Shown: piece by piece, positions 30,601 through 37,616 of the stretch
Position numbering within the stretch: the first letter of the stretch is position 1
Layout of the letters: every line of letters starts with the position of its first letter
NCBI RefSeq assembly: GCF_002222055.1
Contig: NZ_MUGS01000004.1
Location: 353,441-417,440 of the forward strand
DNA length: 64,000 nucleotides
Source of the DNA: Flavobacterium araucananum
Lineage (GTDB): Bacteria; Bacteroidota; Bacteroidia; Flavobacteriales; Flavobacteriaceae
Reading direction: 5' to 3'
The notes under the pieces: model-generated
Seen by the model: the letters and a program-made list of their open reading frames with translations, nothing else
What the model was told of the DNA's origin: nothing
Database searches by the model: none
Translations under genes and position numbers: made by a program

Positions 30601-32070
30601 GAATCTGATCCGGCTAATAGTCAGACAGATGTATTATTGGATATTTCAGGGATTATGTTTTCTGAAGAGCTTAGTATGACGATTCGTTATTCAGGTACTT
30701 TATTTAAGCAAGAGACAATAGATAAACTGATCGCATTGTATCAAAATCAATTGACAAACTTAATAAACGAATTATCTGTAAAACAATCTAATGTTGCCTA
30801 TCAGGATGATGATCGCGAATGGCAATATGGCGATATGCTGGAGACAACGCCTAATCAGAGACGTTTTTTAAAATTAGCGTCGTCATCAGTCACTGTAAAT
30901 TTTGAAATATCATCTTTTAATGAAGTTACATTTCAGGAAAGATTCAGAGAATTTCTTTCTCAATTCCCGGCTTTAACGGTAGAATTTGTAGCAGATAAAG
31001 ATCGTTTATTTCAGCGTTACATTTCGGCAGACGAGGTAAAAATTAATTGGTTGTTTCTTGATGTTTCATCTGTAAAAGCAGAAGAAATTGATGCAATAGG
31101 AAGAACTTTTTTATTGAGCAGGTTTGATGTACTTAACCAGGAACTTATCAGGGTTTTTATACTTCAAAAAGAAAAAAATGCAACCGTTTTTGTAGCTGTT
31201 CATCATGCACTGGCAGATAACTATACCGGAAAAATATTAAAAAAAGAATTAATCAGTTTCTTTCAGGAGAGTACCGGTCAAAAAACAGATTATTATCATC
31301 CGTTTACTTTTGCCAGCAATCAAAAAGAGTTTTTGGTTTCAAAACCTGCATTGGAAGAAAGAAAGTATTGGGTCGAAAAATTGCAGGATATAGTAGCACC
31401 AAACCATCAAATTGAAATACAAAATGAAGAGTTTGATTTTGTAATTCAGGAAACCATTGTTTCAGGTACATTATTCGAAAGTATTCAAAAATTCTCGATA
31501 AACTTTAATCTTCCTCTAAGTGCGTTGTTCAATACTTTTTTTGAAATGATCTTAAATGATCTTGACAATACTGATAAAAAGATCTATCGTGTTTTGGTCG
31601 ATTGCAGAGAGCAGGAAATTAAAAATTTAGAAACCTCTAAGGTACTCGGTGTCATAGATAATATATTGCCATTGACCTACAGTCGTTTTGATTTTGATGC
31701 TGAAGCTGAAGCTGTTAGAAAATGTTATGCAAAATATCTGGAGGCAAGATTGTATCAACGAATACCGTATGAAATCATCAGGGAGGATTTGATAAAAGCG
31801 ACCCAAAAAGATTTAGATAAAAGTACAATTGGTTATTTTAATTTTCTGGTCGAAGAAGGAGATTTGTATATAGACCATTCCGGTAGTCAGACTAAAAAGT
31901 ATTTGGACAAAAATCCGGACTTCAAAGGGATTAATTTAACATGTAATTTGCATAAGAATTCAATTACAATTAAATTAGTTTTAGAAAATGATTACAATAC
32001 CCAAAATAAGGAGATTGATTTAAATAATGCTTTAGAAAAGTTTATCAAATTAATGAACTCAGCCCTATAA
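21622..32070 (+). CDS. NRPS: TubC_N-C-A(Gly-like)-T-E-C-A(Ser)-T-E-terminal C
   Basis: The largest gene, 3482 aa. Domains: TubC_N docking 1-58; C1 with HHIITDG at 208; A1 with YTSGSTG at 686 and code D-I-L-Q-F-G-L-I-W-K, close to the Gly code DILQLGLIWK; T1 Ser1068 in GGDSIK; E1 with HHLVIDG at 1248, RTIGWFT and NYLGDF; C2 (D-Cys-L-type position) with HHHILMDG at 1717; A2 with YTSGSTG at 2180 and code D-V-W-H-V-S-L-I-D-K, a clear Ser type; T2 Ser2571 in GGDSIK; E2 with HHLVVDG at 2751; and a last condensation-like domain, about 3075-3480, with HHALADN at 3194 in place of HHxxxDG. E1 and E2 are close copies. No thioesterase or reductase follows, so the terminal C domain is the candidate for chain release. 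The E domain behind a Gly-like module is unexplained. Confidence 0.94.
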   Translation: MIKSVKDLLSELRQQNINLILNEENNIEITASKGKIPSDLINEIKDQKNDIINYLKSIKKATNSGIKKAPEAENYVISSSQKSLWIVSQIEESSIAYNIPSVIKLDNIDNPAFLQKAIESVIDRHEILRTVFRQDENGEIKQIIQNRNQSGFAIEHKDFRADPDSDLKIEAFIANDSLKAFDLANGPLLRVFLLQRANNSYVFYYILHHIITDGWSNEVLEREVLSFYEANLKGISPSLPQLYLQYKDYATWEQEQLATEGMKAHKDYWLENLSGELPVLNLPGNKTRPKVKTYNGRSLTTYISSQEVIALRKLVQPEGGSLFMGFLAVLKILLYKYTNEKDIVVGTVIAGREEQALQDQIGYYVKLLSLRNQLQENDSFLTFFRRLKENTLLGYKHQNYPFDQLVIDLNQRKDTSRNPIFDFTVDFHNIKTSHEGLTAINFDRIEDLGEYICKTDIEFHFHEIGDVICFNTIHNSDIYDQSIISQLMKHFKSLLQELLVAPEAKIDEVNYLSTTEKQQLLIDFNNTGVDYPKDKTVVDLFEEQVKKSPDAIAVQDDQFLYSYQELDQLSDQIAAYLLAEYGPEDKSSIAIMLTRSSKLIAVLLGILKSGRSYIPLDPKFPVDRLNWIVSNSEVKLLISEKSIDVTLNEGKIDSILFLEEFLDKLPDTNTKKHTAIAANATAYIIYTSGSTGNPKGVEIGHRSLVNFLVSMATKPGISNEDTFFSVTTYSFDISILEFFLPLISGANLYVASHEILIDPVLIIEKMNALKPSIIQATPSFYQLLTESGWKGDPDLKVFCGGEPLSVSLIKKLKNSCKEIWNLYGPTETTIWSTVKKVETESSNIGTPINNTQIYILDNQLKLLPVGMPGLIFIGGDGLAKGYLKNEELTNERFIKNPFVDGALMYNTGDIGKWLANGTIDCLGRIDDQVKIRGHRIELEDIERNLHLQKGINKSVVIVSENEGDKFLVAYYVSDTVLDKKAIQSGLSKVLPDYMLPGYFIQLEALPLTPNGKVDKKALPEVQESDLIKEEYIAPQTPQEMVLATVWSGLLGYEKIGIKDSFYNLGGDSIKSILVISRLKQQGYVLKVDQILRNPVLEDLAKLMVSNTVTINQSEVAGDVFLTPIQHHFFESDFISNKNHYNQSVVLFSAPEIASDLLEQSIVALVRHHDALRMVYTFENNSWKQYNKDTAEQQYKINFYDLRKEQDERAAMLEISKKLQSGFDISSGVLFQVGHFRLSDGDRLALIVHHLVIDGVSWRILLEDLSGLYNAYQLGKPFELPLKTDSFLHWSYLLQDFAKSRTMQKERKYWDEVSKKSIPLLPVDYNENQHVAKINKEKSFVLDKRTTEILQTQVHHVYKTDINDILLTALSLAIQDVFKAEKSVVLIEGHGRQDIIETVDISRTIGWFTSLYPFVLDITAAAGHELITVKDSLRKIPGKGIGYGILNHLDKKFDTLLLPSVQFNYLGDFGSNPISDTPNSLFSFSSESIGASVPEENTQSTILLDVSGMIVSKELSMSVQYSGDRYADQTIVKFLNSYKDHLEKLIATVSNSDNSRLTSSDLTYKNLSFKELLVLDQDNNIEDIYELSPLQLGMYYYWLRDPSSPMYFEQMAYTLNGEELSIELVQQAFNELIARYSILRTAFSNNFGSQPLQIVYKKVAGHFSYEKIANTQEQTIEEHIEKVKAADKLEGFDFETPSLMRLKVLEIEKGRYVFLWSHHHILMDGWCISILINDFAALLEAIATNKKSNLPVPVKYSEYINWLSKIDKDLSLAYWKNYLKGLQSITDIPFKISKEKATTYNEKLETLFIDGTLFNKIANLCQEISVTPNIFIQAVWGYLLSRYNNVQDVVFGAVVSGRPGELSGVEDMIGLFINTIPVRLKYTNKDTPISLLKKLQADGIESNSHHYVNLSEIQSQSELGMDLIKSLVIFENYFVHENEVEVEEQEENKPRLLLEDLNVFEQTNYDFSLTIGISSVSLEVLFKYNSEVFKEDLIKNLVAHFANLVEQFSTQKDTLLQEIDYLTAQEKQLLLVGFNNTQVDYPKDKTVVDLFEEQLAKTPDNIAIVFGDTKLTYKELDEQSNQLAAYLIENYAIKADDLVGIKLDRSERMIISIFGILKSGGAYVPIDVHYPQDRIDYIAKDAGFKVCIDENELGKFKLNQNLYKKTAIQLSQLNHLAYCIYTSGSTGKPKGVLNHHAGLYNRLFWMKEYLKADEHSVFLQKTPYTFDVSVWELILPFITGSSLVIARPEGHKDVAYLQEIIEKEQVTVLHFVPSMLSSFLEYTEKGQCGSLSHIVCSGEELTAATALDCKQKFSGAQLHNLYGPTEAAIDVTAIDLTQTDVIKHGVSIGKPIANTKIYIVNNTLQLQPYGVQGELIISGIQVAKGYLNLEEMTKDRFIKDPFREGYQAYRTGDIAQWQEDGSIAYLGRIDNQVKIRGHRIELGEIERNLALVEEVSHALVVVHENEGDKFLVAYYVATKILDKKEIKVALSKVLTDYMVPNYYVQLDVMPLTSSGKADRKALPAFSNNDLIKEEYVVARTEEEKLLVSVWSQVLKYDTISIKDSFYNLGGDSIKIIRIISLLKQQGYTLKVEQILNNPIVEDLAKLIKANTVSIDQSLVKGEVALTPIQSYFFENEAILNKNHYNQAVVLRSKARIDSAILEQSVAALVLHHDALRMVYKQENNSWLQYNEDTVEQHYKINFYDLQEESNQTEVLHRIGDELQAGFDLGSGVLFQVGHFRLLEGDCLLLIVHHLVVDGVSWRILLEDFSNSYQAYQSGNDFKLPLKTDSFLRWSHLQKEFAKSDKMQKERAYWQEISKEVIPVLPVDFKDNRGISKLDQQSSFVLDKLVTEKLKTKIHHVYNTEINDILLTALALSIREVFGVNKSVIKVEGHGREEIIDGIDIGRTIGWFTTIYPFVLALSDTDENELIAVKESLRKIPNKGIGYGILNYLDKRFENQLTPSILFNYLGDFDTQSNDGKEESIFELSAESIGSESDPANSQTDVLLDISGIMFSEELSMTIRYSGTLFKQETIDKLIALYQNQLTNLINELSVKQSNVAYQDDDREWQYGDMLETTPNQRRFLKLASSSVTVNFEISSFNEVTFQERFREFLSQFPALTVEFVADKDRLFQRYISADEVKINWLFLDVSSVKAEEIDAIGRTFLLSRFDVLNQELIRVFILQKEKNATVFVAVHHALADNYTGKILKKELISFFQESTGQKTDYYHPFTFASNQKEFLVSKPALEERKYWVEKLQDIVAPNHQIEIQNEEFDFVIQETIVSGTLFESIQKFSINFNLPLSALFNTFFEMILNDLDNTDKKIYRVLVDCREQEIKNLETSKVLGVIDNILPLTYSRFDFDAEAEAVRKCYAKYLEARLYQRIPYEIIREDLIKATQKDLDKSTIGYFNFLVEEGDLYIDHSGSQTKKYLDKNPDFKGINLTCNLHKNSITIKLVLENDYNTQNKEIDLNNALEKFIKLMNSAL

Positions 32071-32151
32071 TTTAAGACTAAATATTAATATAATAAAAAT
32101 ACCTATTGATTTTAGCACAATAGTATTCAGGTTAAGTAACTAAAAAAATAC

Positions 32152-34518
32152 ATGAAAAAAGTAATACAATTAATAATCTTGCTACCATTTTTTTGTTTTT
32201 CGCAAGTAAAAATAAGTGGTCGAATAATGAGTCATACAGAATCAGTTCCTTTTGCAAATGTTGTTTTAACAGATCAGTCTACCCAGTCTATAAAAGGCGT
32301 GGTGACTGATGATAAGGGGAATTTTGAATTAAGTGTTCCCAAAGGAAGTTATAAACTGACGGTTGATCACATGAGTTACGACAATTATAGCAAAGAAATT
32401 ATTGTAGAACAAGATCAGACATTAGAGGTTATAGTATTATCTGAAAAACCAAATAGCTTAGAAACAGTTGTTGTAACCGGAGCAAAAAAAAGGATTACGA
32501 GAAAAATAGACCGCATGGTTGTTAATATCGAGAACAGCCCAATTGCCAGTGGTGGTAATGCTTTTGATGCATTAAAATCATCTCCGGGTTTAGTGCTAAA
32601 AAACGATGAGATTTCGATGTTAGGAAAAAGCGGCGTAAAAATAATGGTCGACGGAAGAATGATTCAGTTATCAGGCGAAGAGCTAAAAACTTTTTTGAAT
32701 TCGATCTCTGCCAGCGATATCAAAGAAGTAGAGGTAATTACGACCCCTCCGGCAAAATATGAAGCCGAAGGTAATAGCGGAATTGTAAATATCGTGTATA
32801 AAAAAGGAAGAAGAAATGCTTGGAACAACAGTACCACACTAACGCAAATACAAGGAAAGTATGGTAAACAATCTTTGAACAATAGTTTTAGTTATCAAAA
32901 AGGTAAAGTAAGTTCTCTTTTGACACTTGGCTATAATTATGGTTATGAACATTATAAAGAGCTTTCTAATATTTTTTACTCAGATCGAAATGATCACTTG
33001 GTTTTTAATCAAAAAGCCAAATTAAATGATTTTTCAGGACGACTTTTATTCGACTATAATGTAAATAGTACGACAAAAATTGGAGTACAATATTTAGGTT
33101 CGTTAACCAATAAAAGTACAGATGACAAAGTAGATACTACAATCTTAAAAAATTCCGGCGAAGTAGACTCGTATTTGCATGGTAATGGAAATTTGAATAA
33201 CAAGAATAAAAATAATTTGTGGAATGCCCATTTAGAAAAACAATTGGATACGATAGGCAGAAAAATGTTTATTGACCTGGATTTTCTGGATTACAACAAA
33301 GTTCAGGATAATAATATTTTATCCAAAAACTATGATGCAAATGATGTCGTGATTGGTACAAACTTTGACAATCTAAGTAATTCTGAACATAAAATACGCA
33401 ACTATAATGCTAAAATAGATTTTGAGCATCCGTTAAAATTTGTAAATCTTTCTTACGGAGCAAAGTTTAGTTTTAGTGATACACAGTACTCTTTGAACAA
33501 TTATGATGTACTAAATGATATTACACAAATTAACCAATTTGAGTTTAAAGAAAACATTCAGGCAGCTTACCTAAATGGATCTAAAAAATTGAGCGATAAA
33601 TGGGAAATGCAATTAGGCTTAAGATCAGAATATACAGAAACAAAAGGAATTTCCAGATTATTGGATCAGGTTAATAAAAACGATTATTTTAAAATTTTCC
33701 CGACTTTCTATTTACAATATAACAAAAGCGACGATAACAAATTCATTTTTAATTATAGTAAAAGACTTTACAGACCCAATTATTTTCAGTTAAATCCGGC
33801 ACGATATTACATAAGCAGTCAATTATCGTATATGGGAAACCCATATTTAACGCCTTCTTACAGTCACAATCTCGAAGTGTCACATATTTATAAAGATAAC
33901 TTTACAACCAAATTAGCCTATTTTGCACAGACACAATCCTTTGGCTATATTTTTCAGGCAAACGATGCTGCTAAAGAACAAATAACGACAGCTAAAAATT
34001 ATTATACAAAATATGCCTATTCCTTAACCGAGACTTTTCAGCTAAAAATTACGCCGTGGTGGAAAGCTGATAACACCTTGTTTCTTAATTATTCCCAATC
34101 AGAAAAAACAGATGCAGCAGTAAATGCAGTTTTAAAAAATGGTTTTGAATTTTATGGTTCCATCAATAACCAGATTACGTTAAGCAAAGCAAAATCTATT
34201 GTGGGCGAAGTTAATTTTTGGTACGATTCGCCATACAACGATAATATATACAATTATACCAAGGCAAGCTCCCTGGATATTGCATTATCGTTCAATTCGC
34301 TTATTAAAAACTTTAAGCTTACTACAGGTTTCTATGATATATTCAACTCTAGTCGCCCAATAATGTATTCGCAGGTAAATGGTATAAATCAAAACTTTGT
34401 GAGCTATCCCAATAACAGGTATTTTAGAATTTCCCTTATCTATAATTTCGGGAATGATAAAATTTCAACGCAGGAAAGAAACTTTGGTAATGAGCAGGAA
34501 AGAAACAGAAGTAATTAA
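32152..34518 (+). CDS. TonB-dependent-receptor-like outer-membrane beta-barrel protein
   Basis: A 788-aa exported protein. The signal peptide is about 1-18 (LLPFFCFSQ). Next comes a carboxypeptidase-regulatory-like domain (about 20-95; GRIMSHTESVPFANV, VTDDKGNFELSV), then a plug-like segment (about 105-215; VTGAKKRITRKIDRMVVN, VDGRMIQLSGEEL). The rest is a beta-barrel of the outer membrane protein beta-barrel family (PF14905 type), ending in aromatic-rich strands (RYFRISLIYNFG). These proteins sit in the outer membrane; some import substrates and for many the ligand is unknown. The gene lies 81 nt behind the last NRPS gene on the same strand with no terminator in between, so co-transcription is plausible. 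It could move or sense the cluster product, but that is inference from position only. Confidence 0.85.
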   Translation: MKKVIQLIILLPFFCFSQVKISGRIMSHTESVPFANVVLTDQSTQSIKGVVTDDKGNFELSVPKGSYKLTVDHMSYDNYSKEIIVEQDQTLEVIVLSEKPNSLETVVVTGAKKRITRKIDRMVVNIENSPIASGGNAFDALKSSPGLVLKNDEISMLGKSGVKIMVDGRMIQLSGEELKTFLNSISASDIKEVEVITTPPAKYEAEGNSGIVNIVYKKGRRNAWNNSTTLTQIQGKYGKQSLNNSFSYQKGKVSSLLTLGYNYGYEHYKELSNIFYSDRNDHLVFNQKAKLNDFSGRLLFDYNVNSTTKIGVQYLGSLTNKSTDDKVDTTILKNSGEVDSYLHGNGNLNNKNKNNLWNAHLEKQLDTIGRKMFIDLDFLDYNKVQDNNILSKNYDANDVVIGTNFDNLSNSEHKIRNYNAKIDFEHPLKFVNLSYGAKFSFSDTQYSLNNYDVLNDITQINQFEFKENIQAAYLNGSKKLSDKWEMQLGLRSEYTETKGISRLLDQVNKNDYFKIFPTFYLQYNKSDDNKFIFNYSKRLYRPNYFQLNPARYYISSQLSYMGNPYLTPSYSHNLEVSHIYKDNFTTKLAYFAQTQSFGYIFQANDAAKEQITTAKNYYTKYAYSLTETFQLKITPWWKADNTLFLNYSQSEKTDAAVNAVLKNGFEFYGSINNQITLSKAKSIVGEVNFWYDSPYNDNIYNYTKASSLDIALSFNSLIKNFKLTTGFYDIFNSSRPIMYSQVNGINQNFVSYPNNRYFRISLIYNFGNDKISTQERNFGNEQERNRSN

Positions 34519-34563
34519 GAAGAGAAATTGTAAGGTATAAATTTTAAATAAATTAAAAAGTAT

Positions 34564-34941
34564 ATGGAGAATAGTATAAGAGAAGTGTATGGTGTTGTAA
34601 ATGGTTATGTATATATATTTGACATTAAGACCAGAATTCAGAACAAAAGTGATCTTGAACCCATCATTATTAATGATATCGCAATCTCAGAAAATTTATC
34701 AATGAAATTCAGATATATTTTAGGAAGCCTGAATTTTATGTTCAGTGAAACATTATCTACAAATTATAATGCAGAGAAAAGACAATCACTGGCAGTAAAA
34801 ATTATAAAATTACTATTAAAGATAGTCGAAGCTTTTGAGGACAATACTGACATTAACAGTATTGAAGAAAGAATTTACCAAATCGACTCAGATTGGGGAG
34901 AATTAAGATCTAAAAAAGCACATTATCAATTAAAGAATTAA
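34564..34941 (+). CDS. Hypothetical protein, 125 aa
   Basis: I do not recognise this family. The protein has no signal peptide and no clear membrane segment. It is mostly charged and probably helical in its second half (residues 75-115, with KIIKLLLKIVEAFED followed by an acidic stretch). It is 46 nt behind the beta-barrel receptor and 28 nt ahead of threonine dehydrogenase on the same strand, so it belongs to the same run of genes. The reading frame is well supported by length, an ATG start and codon use like its neighbours. Confidence 0.7.
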   Translation: MENSIREVYGVVNGYVYIFDIKTRIQNKSDLEPIIINDIAISENLSMKFRYILGSLNFMFSETLSTNYNAEKRQSLAVKIIKLLLKIVEAFEDNTDINSIEERIYQIDSDWGELRSKKAHYQLKN

Positions 34942-34968
34942 AAAAACGCTAAATCATTTTCAATAAGT

Positions 34969-35919
34969 ATGAGCAAGAAAATTTTAGTTATAGGTGCGTG
35001 TGGTCAGATTGGTACGGAACTTACCCAGAGATTGAGACAAATTTATGGTGTCGAAAATGTCATTGCATCAGATATTGTAAAACCTGAAAATGATAGTGTG
35101 AATCAGGGTTATTTCGAAATTATCGATGCGCTTAATTACAACCAGATCGAACATTTTGTAGATAAATATGCAATTGAAGAAGTCTATTTGTTATCGGCAT
35201 TATTATCTGCCTCGGCAGAAAAAGCAACGGCCCATGCCTGGGATTTAAATATGAATTCGCTTTTTCATGTACTCAATCTGGCAAAAGAAAAGAAAATAAA
35301 AAAAATATTCTGGCCGTCAAGTATAGCTGTTTTTGGCAATAATACACCGCGCGACAATACGCCCCAATATACCATTATGGAGCCTTCGACCGTATACGGG
35401 ATTAGTAAACAATCTGGTGAGAGATGGTGCGAATACTACCATAAAACTTTTGGTGTTGATGTTCGAAGCCTTCGATATCCCGGAATTATTAGTTGGTCGG
35501 CCCCACCGGGTGGCGGTACAACAGACTATGCTGTTGATATCTTTCATTGGGCAATAAAACAGCAAAATTATGAGTGCTTTTTATCAGCAGAGACCAATTT
35601 GCCTATGATGTATATTGATGATGCTATCGATGCAGCAATACATATTATGCAAGCACCGGCTGAGCAGGTAAAAATTCGTTCGTCATATAACTTATCCGCG
35701 ATGAGCTTTAATCCTGCCCAAATAGCGGCCGAAATAAAAAAGCAGCTTCCTAATTTTAAGATATCTTATAAAGAAAACGATTTTCGCCAGACAATTGCAG
35801 ATAGTTGGCCCGATAGTATTGATGATAGTTGTGCAAGAAATGACTGGAATTGGAACAATAAGTTTGATATAGAAACTATGACTTTAGAGATGCTGGAGAA
35901 ATTAACCGTAAATGTCTAA
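34969..35919 (+). CDS. tdh: L-threonine 3-dehydrogenase, SDR (epimerase-like) type
   Basis: A 316-aa NAD-dependent extended SDR. The Rossmann motif GACGQIG lies at residues 8-14, and the catalytic YGISK follows the SS of WPSSIAVFG. The later block PGIISWSAPPGGGTTDYAV is typical of the threonine dehydrogenases related to UDP-galactose epimerase, described from Flavobacterium frigidimaris. The enzyme oxidises L-threonine to 2-amino-3-oxobutyrate, which a CoA ligase splits into glycine and acetyl-CoA in the cytoplasm. It could supply glycine or acetyl units to the upstream assembly line, but it is a common housekeeping gene and the proximity may be chance. A perfect hairpin follows the stop codon. 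Confidence 0.88.
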   Translation: MSKKILVIGACGQIGTELTQRLRQIYGVENVIASDIVKPENDSVNQGYFEIIDALNYNQIEHFVDKYAIEEVYLLSALLSASAEKATAHAWDLNMNSLFHVLNLAKEKKIKKIFWPSSIAVFGNNTPRDNTPQYTIMEPSTVYGISKQSGERWCEYYHKTFGVDVRSLRYPGIISWSAPPGGGTTDYAVDIFHWAIKQQNYECFLSAETNLPMMYIDDAIDAAIHIMQAPAEQVKIRSSYNLSAMSFNPAQIAAEIKKQLPNFKISYKENDFRQTIADSWPDSIDDSCARNDWNWNNKFDIETMTLEMLEKLTVNV

Positions 35920-35928
35920 AACTAAAAT

Positions 35929-35963
35929 AACAAAGCCCTTGTTTGTACAAGGGCTTTGTTATA
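35929..35963 (+). terminator. Terminator after threonine dehydrogenase
   Basis: AACAAAGCCCTTGT pairs perfectly over 14 bp with ACAAGGGCTTTGTT around a TTGT loop. The T-run is short, so it may be only moderately efficient. Confidence 0.65.
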
Positions 35964-35993
35964 ATAACCGCCACTCTTAAAAAACGAATTATT

Positions 35994-36749
35994 ATGATGA
36001 ACTCAAAAAAGTCTAACGTTCGCACCATCTGGAAATATTTTTTGTTATTGCCAATAATGGTGTTATTTACCTGGTTTATTTATCAACCGGCAGCGCAGAG
36101 TCAAACAGTTAGTTCAAATTCAAAAAAAGAATCAAATCAACATTTAAACATTCAAAACGAAATGAAAACAGAAGGAAATTGGTTTGCCACTATTCAGGGT
36201 GAGACCGTAAATATTGAATTTAGAGGTAGTAAGAATAATAGCTCCTCGAACAGTTTCGAGTTAAGCGATTTTAGCAATCTTCCCAGAGATAAACAAGGCG
36301 ATTTTACATTAATACGGGAAGCCGGAACAATGTCTTTTGTCGGAAAATTTGACGGAAACAAAGGAACAGGAACCTATAATTTTACACCGGATAAAGAGTA
36401 TGCCGCTGCACTGGTCAAAGAAGGAGTTGTGAGTACAAAAGACAGCGATCTTATGATTTTCTTTTTGATGAATGTAAAAGCATCCTATGTGCAAATGCTA
36501 AAGAAAAACGGATATAATAATCTGGATATAGATCAGATACTTCCGCTTGTTTCCCTGCATATAGACGAAGCTTACATTACATCTATCAAAGAGGCAGGAG
36601 TTACAGCTATCGATCTGGATCAGTTACTTGCTTTTAAATCATTATCGATAAGCAAAGAGTTTATTGTAGAAATACACAATGCAGGCTATAAAAATAATAC
36701 GCCGGATGATATTATAGCCTTAAAATCTCAGGGTATAGGTGTTAAGTAG
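35994..36749 (+). CDS. Membrane-anchored protein like the BlaR1/M56 periplasmic tail
   Basis: The frame extends upstream into the terminator hairpin, so I take the ATG pair at 35994/35997 as the start, giving about 250 aa. One membrane segment (about 14-32, YFLLLPIMVLFTWFIY) anchors an exported remainder. Residues about 60-125 carry EGNWFATIQGETVNIEF and FTLIREAGTMSFVGKF; the rest is made of repeats of about 25 residues (SYVQMLKKNGYNNLDIDQI, AYITSIKEAGV.AIDLDQL, EFIVEIHNAGYKNNTPDDI). This matches my memory of the C-terminal extension of BlaR1-like M56 antirepressors in Bacteroidota, but the metallopeptidase part is absent. It may be a detached sensor or a domain remnant. No BlaI-type regulator is nearby. 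Confidence 0.72.
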   Translation: MMNSKKSNVRTIWKYFLLLPIMVLFTWFIYQPAAQSQTVSSNSKKESNQHLNIQNEMKTEGNWFATIQGETVNIEFRGSKNNSSSNSFELSDFSNLPRDKQGDFTLIREAGTMSFVGKFDGNKGTGTYNFTPDKEYAAALVKEGVVSTKDSDLMIFFLMNVKASYVQMLKKNGYNNLDIDQILPLVSLHIDEAYITSIKEAGVTAIDLDQLLAFKSLSISKEFIVEIHNAGYKNNTPDDIIALKSQGIGVK

Positions 36750-36833
36750 ACATCAGCTTTTAAAACAACCATTAGTTCAGGATCGGGTTACGGCATTTGT
36801 TTTAACAAAAACGGCACCCGGGTTGTAAGGACT

Positions 36834-36870
36834 AAAATAAGCCCAAACCGAAAGGAATGGGCTTATTTTT
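36834..36870 (+). terminator. Rho-independent terminator
   Basis: AAAATAAGCCCA (36834-36845) pairs with TGGGCTTATTTT (36858-36869), and the 3' arm runs into T6. It separates the BlaR1-like gene from the sigma factor operon. Confidence 0.8.
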
Positions 36871-36890
36871 TGAGGTTACGTCAGAAAATT

Positions 36891-36923
36891 TTGAAGACAA
36901 TATTTTTTTGGCAAATATTTTTG
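36891..36923 (+). promoter_or_regulatory. Bacteroidota-type promoter for the ECF sigma operon
   Basis: TTG (36891-36893), 22 nt, then TATTTTTG (36916-36923) fits TTG-N17-23-TAnnTTTG. The sigma gene begins about 125 nt downstream. Confidence 0.5.
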
Positions 36924-37048
36924 AATAAAATTTCTGTTATTTGCATCTTAAAGTTTATTCAAAATAAAGAATACAGTTTTAGTCTGTAGCTTTAGTGCAC
37001 AATATTATTTAGGCATGTAGAGTTTAGACTAATCATCATAGTTAGGTT

Positions 37049-37570
37049 ATGGACAATAAAAAGTTTATATTAAGTTTAAAAAAAGGTAATGAAGCTTCTT
37101 TCAAAGAAGCTTATCTTAATTACTATGATAAACTGATAAACATTGCCAGACGATTTAATTTTACAGTTCTCACACCACAAGACTTTGTACAGGAAACTTT
37201 TTTAAGAGTATACAATAAAAGAGAATTGCTTAATGAAGAGGTGTTATTCGATAAACAATTGTTTACAATCTGCAAGAATATCATAATCAATCATGTCAAC
37301 AGAGAAAATAAAATAATTCAGCTTGATCCTGCTCAATTCGAAATGGTGCAGGAGGATCATGATACAGGTATTTTTGAAGAAAGAAAAGAAAAATTATATA
37401 ATTTTATCAATCTTCTTCCGGAACAGCAACAAAAAATATTTACCCTACATAAACTGGAAAACCTTAGCTATAAGGAGATTGCAGCAATAACAGATCTTTC
37501 TGAAAAAACAATTGCCAATCATATTTATCTTGCCAGTAAATTTATTAGAAAAAAAATCGAAGATCATTAG
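37049..37570 (+). CDS. ECF-type RNA polymerase sigma factor
   Basis: A 173-aa sigma-70 family protein of the FecI/RpoE class. Region 2 lies at about 10-75 (EASFKEAYLNYYDKLINIARRF, DFVQETFLRVY) and region 4 at about 115-170 (LPEQQQKIFTLHKLENLSYKEIA, TIANHIYLASKFIRKKI, a helix-turn-helix). It directs polymerase to a small regulon, normally the adjacent receptor operon. Downstream on the same strand lie a small protein, FecR and a TonB-dependent receptor with an N-terminal STN domain, so a receptor to FecR to sigma relay is expected. Confidence 0.9.
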   Translation: MDNKKFILSLKKGNEASFKEAYLNYYDKLINIARRFNFTVLTPQDFVQETFLRVYNKRELLNEEVLFDKQLFTICKNIIINHVNRENKIIQLDPAQFEMVQEDHDTGIFEERKEKLYNFINLLPEQQQKIFTLHKLENLSYKEIAAITDLSEKTIANHIYLASKFIRKKIEDH

Positions 37571-37616
37571 GAACTTTTGTGTTCTCGTTTGTTATAGATA
37601 TAAACAGAAACAAAAA

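Noticed and set aside
36750..37048. tRNA or riboswitch in the gap before the sigma factor
   Set aside because: Apart from the terminator and promoter I found no cloverleaf or conserved aptamer core.
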